Shown one piece after another: positions 9,754 through 17,381 of a stretch of 64,000 nt of DNA. The notes beneath the pieces are model-generated. The model was not told where the DNA came from and searched no databases. It worked only from the letters and a program-made list of their open reading frames with translations. The DNA is taken from positions 79,143 through 143,142 of the forward strand of contig QUAH01000008.1 in assembly GCA_003426165.1 (NCBI GenBank). The letters run 5' to 3'. A program made the translations under genes and the position numbers. Source of the DNA: Candidatus Saccharicenans subterraneus (GTDB lineage: Bacteria > Acidobacteriota > Aminicenantia > Aminicenantales > Saccharicenantaceae). Within the stretch, counting starts at the first letter, position 1, and each line of letters begins with the position of its first letter.

Positions 9754-10929
9754 TTAAAAAAGAAGCTCGGAGATAATCGAGTTGCTGACCAGAAACCTTT
9801 CGGTTGGAATCCTGACCAGCCCGTCTGAAACCTGCAATAAGCCGTAATCTTTTAACCCGGTTAGCCTGGTCTCATAGCCGGACAGATCAACTCCGGGAAA
9901 CCGGGAGACCAGTTCTGCAAGGGAAATTCCCTCTCTCAACCTGAGGCCAGAAGCCAGGCACTCCCTGACGGCCTCTTCTGGACTGAGTCGAATGAATTCA
10001 TCAAAGTTAGGCTTCCCGGAGCAGAGGGCAGACCACCAGTCTTCCAGGCCGGACGGGTTGGTCCAGCGAAAATTGCCAAGATGGGATGAAGCGGAAGGTC
10101 CAACACCCAGGAAGGGCTGGTATTTCCAGTACTTCAGGTTATGCCGGCATTGAAAACCGGGCTTAGAAAAATTTGAAATTTCATACTGAAGCCAGCCCGC
10201 CTCTTCCAGCCCCAGTCGATATCTCTCATAGGTTTCGGCCGCGGCCTCTTCTGATACCGGGGATTTTTCCCAGACTCTCTGGAAAGGGACTTTATCCAGT
10301 TCCTCCAGCAGATAGACCGAGACGTGTTCCGGCTGGAGTTCAGACAGAGCCTTCAGGTTTACTTCAATAGTTTTAAACGACTCACCGGGAACTCCCACCA
10401 TCAGGTCCAACCCGATGTTGTCCCCCCCGGCTCTTCGGGCCCCTTCCAGCAAACTGACGATTTTCTCGGGTTCATACGCCCGTCCAAGAACCCTCAGAAC
10501 TTCCGGGTCAAAAGACTGGGCGCCCACACTCAGCCTGTTAATCCCGGCCTGAAGCCAGTCGCCGATTCTTCCAGCTTCAGCCGCGGGGGTGACCTCAATG
10601 GTTGCTTCCTGGAGTCTGACCTCAAAGTTCTCCCGAACCCAGTCCAGCAGGCATTTAACCTCATCTGGAGTCAGCAGGGACGGCGTTCCCCCGCCAAAAT
10701 AAACCGTATCTATGATGAGATAATCGGAAAAAAACGAGGCCGCTCTTCGGATTTCCTCTTTTATGGCCGCCAGCCACTTCAGGTGAAGCTCCCGTTCATA
10801 GACGGAGCTTGAAAAATGACAGTAAGAACACTTTTGGCGGCAGAAGGGATAATGAATGTAAAACCCGGCTTCTGCCTTCTGGCCTGCTTCACTCAGGCGC
10901 CGGACGACAAGGTTATAGTCTGCATCCAT
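9754..10929 (-). CDS. hemW: HemW-type radical SAM heme chaperone
   Basis: HemW-like proteins bind heme and a [4Fe-4S] cluster and are often misnamed coproporphyrinogen oxidase. The cluster motif CRQKCSYCHF has the HemW-type spacing CxxxCxxCxF, Cys being 30, 34 and 37 from the chosen start. VYFGGGTPSLL and the C-terminal HemN_C-like winged helix follow. The track start at 10938 is a TTG; the ATG three codons later is more likely. It lies 34 bases after the RsbRD-like gene on the same strand. HemN is less likely, because the CxC that follows in true HemN is missing. Confidence 0.88.
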   Translation of the reverse strand: MDADYNLVVRRLSEAGQKAEAGFYIHYPFCRQKCSYCHFSSSVYERELHLKWLAAIKEEIRRAASFFSDYLIIDTVYFGGGTPSLLTPDEVKCLLDWVRENFEVRLQEATIEVTPAAEAGRIGDWLQAGINRLSVGAQSFDPEVLRVLGRAYEPEKIVSLLEGARRAGGDNIGLDLMVGVPGESFKTIEVNLKALSELQPEHVSVYLLEELDKVPFQRVWEKSPVSEEAAAETYERYRLGLEEAGWLQYEISNFSKPGFQCRHNLKYWKYQPFLGVGPSASSHLGNFRWTNPSGLEDWWSALCSGKPNFDEFIRLSPEEAVRECLASGLRLREGISLAELVSRFPGVDLSGYETRLTGLKDYGLLQVSDGLVRIPTERFLVSNSIISELLF

Positions 10930-10963
10930 CTTCAACAAAAGCCTGTTTTACCTGGGGAGCAGG

Positions 10964-11425
10964 TTAACTGTGATACCCTATGATAGCATAGTAAAGAGCC
11001 CGGTCAAAAAAAGTCACGATTCTGTTATACAGTTCCAGGGCCTGGTAAAGGTCGAGGGCGTTGTCCAGAAGGCCTTCGGCCTGAATCTTGGTCCAGAGTT
11101 CCTTTCTTATCAGGCAGAGAGAGAGAAAAATCTCGGGCAGGGCAAAACCTTCCTGCCGCCTTTTTTTACCCAGCTCTATCCAGTATTTCTTCATCGCGTC
11201 CGAATCCAGCTCGTATGAAATCCAGCGGCCGAGCTGGCTGAAGACCAGGTAGGCCCGGTCGTAAACTTCTTTTTCGGGAAAGGACTGGTAGGTCGGCATG
11301 TTCGGATGTTTTTTAATATCCAGCAAATAGGCCTGGGTGAGCTCCGGGGCGCTCTTTTCTATTATTTCCACCAGTTTCCTGGATACGGGGGAAAGAAAAT
11401 ATTTTTCGGCCCTGATATTTTCCAA
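10964..11425 (-). CDS. RsbRD N-terminal-domain-like protein
   Basis: The start is TTG (the track shows M), set by an excellent AGGAGGGG six bases upstream. The 153-residue all-helical protein has no membrane segment or signal. Its pattern, with conserved-looking aromatic and acidic positions (YWIELGKKRRQEGF, LYNRIVTFFDRALYY), resembles the N-terminal domain of RsbRD-type stress-signalling proteins and some histidine kinases, here standing alone. The family assignment is from memory and moderate. It is followed by hemW, which might hint at heme or redox sensing, but that is speculative. Confidence 0.6.
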   Translation of the reverse strand: MENIRAEKYFLSPVSRKLVEIIEKSAPELTQAYLLDIKKHPNMPTYQSFPEKEVYDRAYLVFSQLGRWISYELDSDAMKKYWIELGKKRRQEGFALPEIFLSLCLIRKELWTKIQAEGLLDNALDLYQALELYNRIVTFFDRALYYAIIGYHS

Positions 11426-11516
11426 TTTCCCCTCCTGATAAGAATTTATGGCTCAAATCCAGTTTTGTCAACCCTATTCTGCCCTGCCAATTTGACAAAT
11501 CACCATAAAAATAAAA

Positions 11517-11590
11517 CGCGCCCGGGGAGATTCGAACTCCCGACCTCAGGATTCGAAGTCCTTCGCTCTATCCAGCTGAGCTACGGGCGC
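11517..11590 (-). tRNA. tRNA-Arg, anticodon TCG
   Basis: On the minus strand the acceptor GCGCCCG pairs with CGGGCGC and discriminator G follows. The D stem is GCTC/GAGC, the anticodon loop CTTCGAA gives TCG at 34-36, and the T arm is GGGAG-TTCGAAT-CTCCC. There is an A-G mismatch at the base of the anticodon stem. CCA is not encoded. A T-rich run (TTTATTTTTATGG) follows directly downstream on the minus strand and may end transcription. Confidence 0.96.
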
Positions 11591-11780
11591 TCCGGGTTAT
11601 ATTAGCCCAGGACTGCGGGCACTTCAAGGAAGTCACCCTGATCATAAAACCTTTTTACCTTGTCCGGGCTTTATAGAAAATCCCCATAGACTTTTTTTCG
11701 CTTGGCCAGGGAGCTGATCCACAATAAATTCCCCATAAAATAAGGGCGGGCAAACTAGGCCCCTTTAGAAATCCCTTAAA

Positions 11781-11797
11781 CCAATTCAAAAAATTGG
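11781..11797. promoter_or_regulatory. Dyad CCAATT-N5-AATTGG, candidate enhancer site
   Basis: This perfect 6+6 inverted repeat is centred about 120 bases upstream of the inferred sigma-54 transcription start. That is the distance at which bacterial enhancer-binding proteins often bind. A related ATTGG-containing element lies near 11831-11841. The role is inferred from position only. Confidence 0.35.
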
Positions 11798-11881
11798 ATT
11801 TAAATTCAATAGCCTGAACAAAGACTAGATGATTGGAAATCTATATCATTTATTTTCTTTTACTTAAAAGCTAATTATGTC

Positions 11882-11897
11882 TGGCATAAAACTTGCT
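11882..11897 (+). promoter_or_regulatory. Sigma-54 (-24/-12) promoter of the TonB-dependent receptor
   Basis: TGGCATAAAACTTGCT matches the RpoN consensus TGGCAC-N5-TTGCW at all but one of the fixed bases, with the exact GG-to-GC spacing. Transcription would start near 11908, leaving a leader of about 118 bases before the receptor's GTG. Activation by an enhancer-binding protein is expected for this promoter class. Confidence 0.65.
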
Positions 11898-12025
11898 TCG
11901 CGTCAGAAAAAAGGAAGGAAAGTTTTTAGTTTTTAAGAAGGAGGTGATCATCAAAAGAGAAGCAGGGCTTTAAGAATTTATGGGGCATTGGAAAAGGTTA
12001 AGACTTTTGTGGAAAGGAGGGATAT

Positions 12026-15007
12026 GTGAAAAGAATTGCCTTATCAGTCCTGTTATTTATGCTTCTCGCCTTCCCTGCCGTGGCCCAGATTACCCAGACG
12101 GGAACCCTGAACGGCACCGTCTACGATCAGGATAAGCAACCACTGCCAGGAGTCAGCGTTTCCATCAAGTCGCCGGCCCTGATTTCACCCACACTGGAAG
12201 CCGTGACCAATGAGCGAGGCCACTGGCGGTTCCCGGCCCTTCCCCCGGGGGATTACACAGTGACTTTCAAGCTGCAGGGGTTCCGGACCCTGATCAGGGA
12301 AGGCATAAAGGTCAACGTCGGTGTTACCACCACCCTGGACGTAACCCTGGAACAGTCGGCCATAGAAGAGAGCATCACCGTTACCGGCGTTTCTCCCACG
12401 GTTGACATCCAGCGGACTTCGATGACGGCCAGCATCACCCGGGACGTCATCCAAAGCCTGCCGGCTGCCAGGAACCTGGGGGCGTTCTTCAACATGGCTC
12501 CGGGTGTCACCTCGACCACGGTTCACGGCAGCTCTGAAAGAGACAACACATATAACATCGACGGTGTCAACGTCACCGACCCGGTGACCGGAACCCAGGC
12601 CGGCCAGTTCGGCATGGATGTTATGGAAGAGCTGTCGGTGCAGACCGGTGGCCTGCCGGCCGAGTACGGCAGCGTCCGCGGCGGCGTGGTCAACGTGGTC
12701 ACCAGGTCGGGCGGAAACCGGTTCAGTGGCGGGATCAGCTTCTTTTACAGAAACAAGGACATGCAGAGCACCAACACCAAGGGGACCATATTTGAGGGCC
12801 AGACCGGAGGTTTCGACTACGACTACGAACCATCGGCCAACCTCGGCGGGCCGATCATCAAGGACCGCATCTGGTTCTTCACCACTTTCGCCCTGCAGAA
12901 AACCCAGGAATTCTCGCTGGGTTATCCTTACGATCAGCCCAACCAGGTTCCCCTGGACTACAAGCGGCCCATGCCCTTTGTCAAGCTGACCATCCAGGCC
13001 ACCAAAAAAGACCGGGTGGTGCTGTCTTTCAATTTCTCAGACTATGTCAGAAATCACCGTGGCGCCTCTTCCTACCAGACGGTGGATACCACCTGGAAGC
13101 AGACCACCCCCATCTATACCTATAACTTCCAGTTAACTCACTTCTTCAACCCCAACCTCTACATGAACCTGAAGGCCGGCTACATGGACTATGCCCTGAA
13201 CCTGATGGCCAAGAACGACAAGGTCTGGGTCTACGATGCGCGGTATTACTACAACTACGCCAGCTACGGCTACGATGATATTTACAGCCGGAACCGCTTC
13301 CAGGCTCTGACCGACGCCACCTACTTTCTCGATGATTTTCTGGGCCGCCACGAAATCAAGGCCGGAGCCGAGTTTGAGTATTCCTGGGATAGCCGATACC
13401 GCCGGCACAATCGCGATGCCTGGGGCAATGGACCATTCTTCTACGTTCAGCTGCCATCGGGTTTAACCCCGGACCAGATTCCCAAGGACCTGGCCTCGCT
13501 GATCGACCGGGTTATTGCCGCCGGCATATCCCCCACCGGAACCTATCCTTACATGGTTCATTACCAGGACTTCACCCGCAAGGACCGGAAAATGGTCATC
13601 GGCGGCTTCCTCCAGGACACCTGGTCCCCGTTAAAGAGGTTGACCCTGAACATCGGCTTTCGTTTTGACCGCCAGGAGGGCATCCTGCCGGTCCAGGGCC
13701 AGGAAAGAACCCCGGTGGAATACCCCGCGGGAAGCGGGATCATCTACGACCCCCGGGTTAATGAACAGCTCAAGCCCCTGGTCTGGAATACCCTGGCCCC
13801 GAGGCTCGGCGCTTCCTTCGACCTGACCGGCGATGCCAAGACCGCCCTCAAGGTCAGCTTCTGCCGCTACTACATCGCCAACATCATGCAGTGGTTCGTC
13901 ACGGTCAACCCCAACAGTTTCATCTCCTGGAGAACCCACTATATCGTCAACGACGGAACCGACCCGAATTACCCGATAGACCCCAACGACCCGCTGACCA
14001 GGCTGCGGCCCAACCCCAACCGGTTAATGTATAATTTCAGCGCCACCGCCTCGGCCACCATGGACCCCAACCTGAAGTCCCCCTACCTGGACGAGTTCAT
14101 AATCGGCATCGAAAGGGAAATCCTGGCCGATACCCGTTTCGGTGTAAGATACATCCACAAGTGGGACCGCAACCTGATCGAAGACGTGGACCTCAACCGC
14201 CTGAACCTCAACTTCTATAAGGCCCTGTATTCAGTAAAGGGTCACGACGCCATTTTTGACCCCAGCTGCTGGTACATCTATGCCCCGGTCACGGCCACCG
14301 ACCCCTGGAACAACCAGACCGTAACCTTCTGGAGAAGGACAGACCCCGGAATGACCACGCCCACCAAGACCTTTGTTACCAACCCGCCCGGGGCCAAGAG
14401 AGATTACGACGGTGTCGAAGTCACCCTGAACAAGAGGTTCTCCCATCGCTGGTCGGCCATGGCCTCCTACGTGTGGCAGAAATCACGCGGCCTGATCGGG
14501 ACCGACTTCGATGACAGCTGGTCCGGACAGTCCTACTTCAACGACCCCAACGTCCACGTTTATGCCATGGGCAACTTCGGCTACGAACGGCGCAACCAGT
14601 TCAAGGTCCAGGCCATGTGGCAGGGTCCCTGGGGCATCATGATCAGCGGTTACTACCGGCTGCTGGACGGCCAGCGCTGGACCAGAAGGGTCAGGAGTTC
14701 TGACCTTGGTGTGACGTTACCGCAGGGTACAGTCACCATCAACGCCGAACCCCGCGGCTCCAGGAGCCTGCCGCCTCTGACCATCCTGGACCTCAGGGTC
14801 GAGAAGAACTTCAGGCTGCCGGGCCGGTTCGGGCAGTTCGGCGTTTTCTGCGACATCTTCAACGTGACCAACGTGGCCATTCCCACTGGAGTCCATTCCA
14901 TTTCCAGCAGCACCACGACCGTTTCCGGTAAGCGCGTTTCTTTCGGAGAGCTGACCAGCCTGACCGATCCCAGAGTTTTTAGACTGGGCGCCAGGTACTC
15001 CTTCTGA
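12026..15007 (+). CDS. TonB-dependent outer-membrane receptor with N-terminal carboxypeptidase-regulatory-like domain
   Basis: The start is GTG, set by AAAGGAGG. A signal peptide ends at AVA-Q (residue 20). Residues about 27-110 form a beta-sandwich carboxypeptidase-regulatory-like domain (GTVYDQDKQPLPGVSVSIKS). A plug domain (about 120-230, with DNTYNIDGVNVTDP and ending in EYGSVRGGVVNVVTRSGGN) and a long beta-barrel end in LGARYSF with a terminal aromatic. This architecture (993 residues) is the OmpA-related/SusC-like receptor type abundant in Acidobacteria. The substrate is unknown; no SusD partner is adjacent. It stands alone between a sigma-54 promoter and a strong terminator. Confidence 0.93.
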   Translation: MKRIALSVLLFMLLAFPAVAQITQTGTLNGTVYDQDKQPLPGVSVSIKSPALISPTLEAVTNERGHWRFPALPPGDYTVTFKLQGFRTLIREGIKVNVGVTTTLDVTLEQSAIEESITVTGVSPTVDIQRTSMTASITRDVIQSLPAARNLGAFFNMAPGVTSTTVHGSSERDNTYNIDGVNVTDPVTGTQAGQFGMDVMEELSVQTGGLPAEYGSVRGGVVNVVTRSGGNRFSGGISFFYRNKDMQSTNTKGTIFEGQTGGFDYDYEPSANLGGPIIKDRIWFFTTFALQKTQEFSLGYPYDQPNQVPLDYKRPMPFVKLTIQATKKDRVVLSFNFSDYVRNHRGASSYQTVDTTWKQTTPIYTYNFQLTHFFNPNLYMNLKAGYMDYALNLMAKNDKVWVYDARYYYNYASYGYDDIYSRNRFQALTDATYFLDDFLGRHEIKAGAEFEYSWDSRYRRHNRDAWGNGPFFYVQLPSGLTPDQIPKDLASLIDRVIAAGISPTGTYPYMVHYQDFTRKDRKMVIGGFLQDTWSPLKRLTLNIGFRFDRQEGILPVQGQERTPVEYPAGSGIIYDPRVNEQLKPLVWNTLAPRLGASFDLTGDAKTALKVSFCRYYIANIMQWFVTVNPNSFISWRTHYIVNDGTDPNYPIDPNDPLTRLRPNPNRLMYNFSATASATMDPNLKSPYLDEFIIGIEREILADTRFGVRYIHKWDRNLIEDVDLNRLNLNFYKALYSVKGHDAIFDPSCWYIYAPVTATDPWNNQTVTFWRRTDPGMTTPTKTFVTNPPGAKRDYDGVEVTLNKRFSHRWSAMASYVWQKSRGLIGTDFDDSWSGQSYFNDPNVHVYAMGNFGYERRNQFKVQAMWQGPWGIMISGYYRLLDGQRWTRRVRSSDLGVTLPQGTVTINAEPRGSRSLPPLTILDLRVEKNFRLPGRFGQFGVFCDIFNVTNVAIPTGVHSISSSTTTVSGKRVSFGELTSLTDPRVFRLGARYSF

Positions 15008-15025
15008 TTATTGCAGCAAGACTGA

Positions 15026-15057
15026 GGGGAGGCGGATTTCCGCCTCCCCTTTTTTTA
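15026..15057 (+). terminator. Rho-independent terminator of the TonB-dependent receptor
   Basis: GGGGAGGCGG-ATTT-CCGCCTCCCC is a perfect 10-bp GC-rich stem with a four-base loop, followed at once by eight T residues. It starts 18 bases after the receptor stop codon. Confidence 0.97.
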
Positions 15058-15201
15058 TTCCCTTTTTAACCCGGAAACAGGCAGATGTTATTTATTGTCG
15101 CTAATTTTTTTGAAGACAAGTTCAGTCCTCTTCTTTCTTGATAATCGGTTCTTTATTCTTTTATTTTCCAACCATAAAGTGTAAAATTCCTGCTAAAGGA
15201 T

Positions 15202-16959
15202 ATGGTCGAAAAAAAAGATACTGTCCCCCTATCTTTCTGGGAAATCCAGAAAAAACAGCAGCGGGCTTCTCTCTTTTTGTTCCTGATGCTCTTTGTTTTT
15301 TATTTCCTGACCATAGGCCTGGTTTCCGCGGCCATCCTGATGACAGCCGGCGCCTTTCTGGCCTCCTTCACCTTTTTTGCCAGCTCTTTCTTCTATAAAT
15401 ACACGGCCATTGTCTTCGGGATAGCCCTGGTCCTGACTATCATCAATTTCATCCAGGCCAGGAAAAGCGGGGTCAGCTACATACTTAAAAACCTCAGGGC
15501 CTGTTCCCCGGACCCGGAAGATCGCTATCACCTTAGTTTTCTCAACATCCTGGAAGAGATGAAAATATCTTCCGGGCTTCTCGGGCTGCGTGGCTACATC
15601 ATACCCACGGTGAACCTCAACTCCCTATCGCTCATCGGCCAGGATGGCCTTCCGGCCATCGTGGTCACCGAAGGTCTTCTGGCCGAGGCCAGCCGAGACG
15701 AACTCCAGGCCGTGGTGGCCCATGAAACGGCTCACATCCTCAAGGGTGACACCTTTTTCCTGACCCTGTCCTGTTCCATAGTTGCCTTTTACCAGCAGCT
15801 CATAGACTCCCTGGATGAGGAGAGGGATTTAAGCCAGTCCGACCTGAAACATCCCCGTAGAGGTAGGGGGTCGGCCCAGCCGCTGATTTACCTGGCCAGC
15901 TTTTTCTCCTACCTGCTGCTCAATTTCTTCGTGGCCCTGATCAGCCAGAAAAGAGAAATTCTGGCCGACGCCACCGCCGTGGAGCTAAGCCGGGACCCGA
16001 TGGCCCTGGCCCGGGTCATCTACAAAGCCCATGTGGCCAATTCTTTTCTCGGTGACAGCAGTCTTTTCACCCCGCTCTTTCTGGTCCCGCCCGACTCCCG
16101 GGACATCCAGGAAACGCCCCGGGATAAACTGTTCAATACCCATCCCCCGGTCATGCTCCGGCTCAAGACCCTGGCTGACATGGCTCATAAGAATGTAAAG
16201 GAAGTTATGGAAGAAGTCAGGGCCCAGGAAGAACAGCGAGAGAAATCGCGCCTTCTTTACAGCTCGCTCGAAGACAGCAGTCCTGACTACCAGGAAAAGC
16301 TGCGGGAGTTGCAGCTTCGGGCCAGAGAGGATCTGGAAAAGAACAGCATCTGGCTGGCCAGGAATGCCCGAGGTCAATGGGACGGTCCCCTGGCCCTGGG
16401 CTCGCTGGTTACGCTTCCCTACTTCACGCCCGCTACCAGAATTAAGAACATCAAGGAAAACCTGGAGGGGCCGGCCCGGAATTTTCCCCAGGTTCGCTTC
16501 GCCCTGTACCGGCAGCTCAAAAAACAGCCCCTGGACCCGGCCACGCAAAATAAATGCCCGACCTGCCGGACGGAACTGACCGAAGCTTTTTATGAAGGGG
16601 TCAGGATCAAGAAATGCCAGGCCTGCCAGGGTAAACTGGTGGCCATGGCTGACCTGGAAAAAATCTTTGCCCGGAGAGAGCTGGCCTTCCCCGACTGGCT
16701 GAAGCAAAAAGCCCTGGCCTACCGGGAAGCACTGCTAAATCCCGACCTAAAGCCGCCGGTCCTCAAAGAAAAGCCCCCGGCCATCTGCCCCGAATGCGGC
16801 CTGCAGTTTACCCTGAGGCCCTTCAGTTACCACTACCTGATGCCGGTTTACAAGTGCTATCCCTGCCAGCGGATCTGGTTCGAGGACCAGGAACTTGAGA
16901 TCCTGCAAATCCTGGTAGAAAACCGGTCTCGAAACCACTCGCCGGCCAGTCGGACCTGA
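15202..16959 (+). CDS. M48-family membrane metalloprotease with two C-terminal zinc ribbons
   Basis: This HtpX/M48-like zinc protease of 585 residues has hydrophobic helices at about 23-45, 47-64 and 68-84 before the catalytic HETAH (174-178). A further helix follows, then the third-ligand motif REILADA. Past the usual protease end come two CxxC...CxxC modules, CPTCRTEL/CQACQGKL and CPECGLQF/CYPCQRIWF, each resembling zf-TFIIB ribbons. A role in membrane protein quality control is inferred from the family. The ATG has only a close-spaced AAAGGA, and a TAAAAT at 15182 could be its -10. The fusion to paired zinc ribbons is uncommon among the HtpX proteins I know. Confidence 0.88.
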   Translation: MVEKKDTVPLSFWEIQKKQQRASLFLFLMLFVFYFLTIGLVSAAILMTAGAFLASFTFFASSFFYKYTAIVFGIALVLTIINFIQARKSGVSYILKNLRACSPDPEDRYHLSFLNILEEMKISSGLLGLRGYIIPTVNLNSLSLIGQDGLPAIVVTEGLLAEASRDELQAVVAHETAHILKGDTFFLTLSCSIVAFYQQLIDSLDEERDLSQSDLKHPRRGRGSAQPLIYLASFFSYLLLNFFVALISQKREILADATAVELSRDPMALARVIYKAHVANSFLGDSSLFTPLFLVPPDSRDIQETPRDKLFNTHPPVMLRLKTLADMAHKNVKEVMEEVRAQEEQREKSRLLYSSLEDSSPDYQEKLRELQLRAREDLEKNSIWLARNARGQWDGPLALGSLVTLPYFTPATRIKNIKENLEGPARNFPQVRFALYRQLKKQPLDPATQNKCPTCRTELTEAFYEGVRIKKCQACQGKLVAMADLEKIFARRELAFPDWLKQKALAYREALLNPDLKPPVLKEKPPAICPECGLQFTLRPFSYHYLMPVYKCYPCQRIWFEDQELEILQILVENRSRNHSPASRT

Positions 16960-17381
16960 AAATCAGGGAGACAGAGCCAAAAATAAAATAGATCCGGAAA
17001 GGAACCGGGGGTGATTCCTGATGGCCTCCGGCCGGAGTCTTTTCTTACGATTTTTCTGATCAGCATTACTGGTTCTTGAGCGCCGGGCCACTTTATTACC
17101 CTGGATCCGGTTTCTGGCAGACCTGCCGCTCCGAATTTCTTTTCAGGATAACAGGGTAAAAGGGCCTGACCCGCGGGAGTTAGAAATCGGGTGAAAAACA
17201 GCTTCCTGAGGCTGAATTCGGTCTCATCCCGGGCGTCGAAAAATATGACTATCAGGTAAGGGGAAATTTCATCCAGATTTTCACCCCTAAGGGTGATTGA
17301 AGAGGATTTCCCTTCGTGAGATAGATAGGGTGCGTTGGCCATAACCCCGGGTTGGGTTAAATTTATGAAAAGGGTAAAAAA
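16960..17381. other. Intergenic region, no gene seen
   Basis: The minus-strand ORF 16857-17342 overlaps the end of the protease and has no ribosome site or recognisable family, so I leave it out. The only structure is a small hairpin TCACCC-CTAA-GGGTGA at 17281-17296 and a CTCCGGCCGGAG palindrome near 17026-17037. Confidence 0.4.

Larger units (their letters stand above)
11591..12025. other. 435-base regulatory region upstream of the TonB-dependent receptor
   Basis: No credible ORF is present. It holds a dyad (11781-11797), a sigma-54-type promoter (11882-11897), an unused perfect anti-SD match AAGGAGGTGATC near 11938-11949, and the true receptor ribosome site AAAGGAGG just before 12026. The unused SD is followed by GTG ATC ATC ... 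and a stop after nine codons, so a short leader peptide is possible but unsupported. Confidence 0.6.

Noticed and set aside
16857-17342. 161-codon minus ORF between the protease and the receiver-TonB gene
   Set aside because: It overlaps the protease end in antisense, has no ribosome site, and resembles no family.
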